Positions 32,508 through 32,706 of a DNA stretch of 32,706 nt are shown one piece after another (within the stretch, counting starts at the first letter, position 1; each line of letters starts with the position of its first letter). The notes under the pieces were generated by a model that made no database searches, was not told where the DNA came from, and worked only from the letters and a program-made list of their open reading frames with translations. Origin of the DNA: JBHFEI01 sp041928815 (GTDB taxonomy: Bacteria > Pseudomonadota > Alphaproteobacteria > Rhizobiales > Rhizobiaceae); contig NZ_JBHFEI010000024.1 in assembly GCF_041928815.1 (NCBI RefSeq), positions 1 to 32,706 of the forward strand, written 5' to 3'. Both the position numbers and the translations under genes were made by a program.

Positions 32508-32706
32508 GCAGTGTCCCCATAAACGGGGTTCATCTTACTGACGGTGTGTGATTCAATCCCCTTGAAAGGAGATTGTTATGGGCCGTCACGAATTGAGCGA
32601 CGAAGAATGGGCTGTCATTGCAGCGCTGCTGCCGAACAAGAGCGGCGGGGTTGAACGTGTCGACGACCGCCGGGTGATCAACGGCATCCTGTGGCGTTTC
32701 AGAACG
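32507..32706 (+). mobile_element. IS5-family insertion sequence, left end (runs off the window)
   Basis: Directly after hyuA the sequence changes to GGCAGTGTCCCCATAAACGG, which looks like a terminal inverted repeat, followed by a short leader and a transposase start. The flanking CTA before it suits the TA/CTAG target preference of IS5-family relatives. The other end lies outside the window, so the family is judged from the transposase N-terminus. Confidence 0.8.
32578..32706 (+). CDS. IS5-family transposase, N-terminal part (partial)
   Basis: The first 43 codons are present. They read MGRHELSDEEWAVIAALLP, then VDDRRVINGILWRFRT, the N-terminal helix-turn-helix-like DUF4096 region found at the start of IS5-family transposases. 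AAAGGAG at 32565-32571 gives good spacing to the ATG. Related elements often split the transposase in two frames; that cannot be checked because the window ends here. Confidence 0.88.
   Translation, partial: MGRHELSDEEWAVIAALLPNKSGGVERVDDRRVINGILWRFRT

Noticed and set aside
1..32706. tRNA, rRNA or riboswitch genes.
   Set aside because: No tRNA cloverleaf, rRNA stretch or recognisable riboswitch core was found in the intergenic regions.

Overview
The window is GC-rich DNA whose gene content points to an alphaproteobacterium of the Hyphomicrobiales (Rhizobium/Ensifer/Shinella-like). The basis is many ABC importers, a DszA/NtaA-type monooxygenase, HyuA/HyuB hydantoinase genes and an IS5-family element. 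The organism assignment is inference; there is no rRNA or marker gene here.

Region 1 (1-9943) is a complete-looking type I-C CRISPR-Cas locus on the minus strand. An AT-rich promoter region near 10.0 kb precedes cas3, cas5, cas8c (with a probable internal start for the small subunit Cas11c), cas7, cas4, cas1 and cas2. A leader follows, then an array of 29 repeats and 28 spacers. Most junctions are 4-nt overlaps. The one visible defect is a reading-frame break in cas4. Two spacer pairs are near-duplicates that share one protospacer end and differ mostly at third codon positions, recording repeated sampling of the same genes from diverged invaders.

Region 2 (10257-11346) is an aldo/keto reductase of the YghZ type on the plus strand with a strong terminator hairpin.

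Region 3 (11419-19083, minus strand) is a seven-gene operon in the order flavin monooxygenase, LivG, LivH, LivM, periplasmic binding protein, LivF, and an acyl-CoA-dehydrogenase-fold oxidoreductase of the DszC/SfnB kind. It looks like uptake plus oxidative attack on an organosulfur or similar compound.

Region 4 (19377-22836, plus strand) holds a HerA-like hexameric ATPase and a GGDEF-EAL cyclic-di-GMP protein.

Region 5 (22855-32507) is a divergent catabolic module. On the minus strand lie PotA, binding protein, PotB, PotC and a class III aminotransferase; on the plus strand lie HyuB and HyuA. A palindrome TGTGATCACA occurs three times, in front of each transcription unit and in front of the aminotransferase, so the whole module is probably one regulon. 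The enzyme pairing resembles lactam degradation (ATP-dependent lactamase plus omega-aminotransferase). The regulator is not in the window.

The window ends inside an IS5-family insertion sequence whose first base appears to complete the hyuA stop codon.
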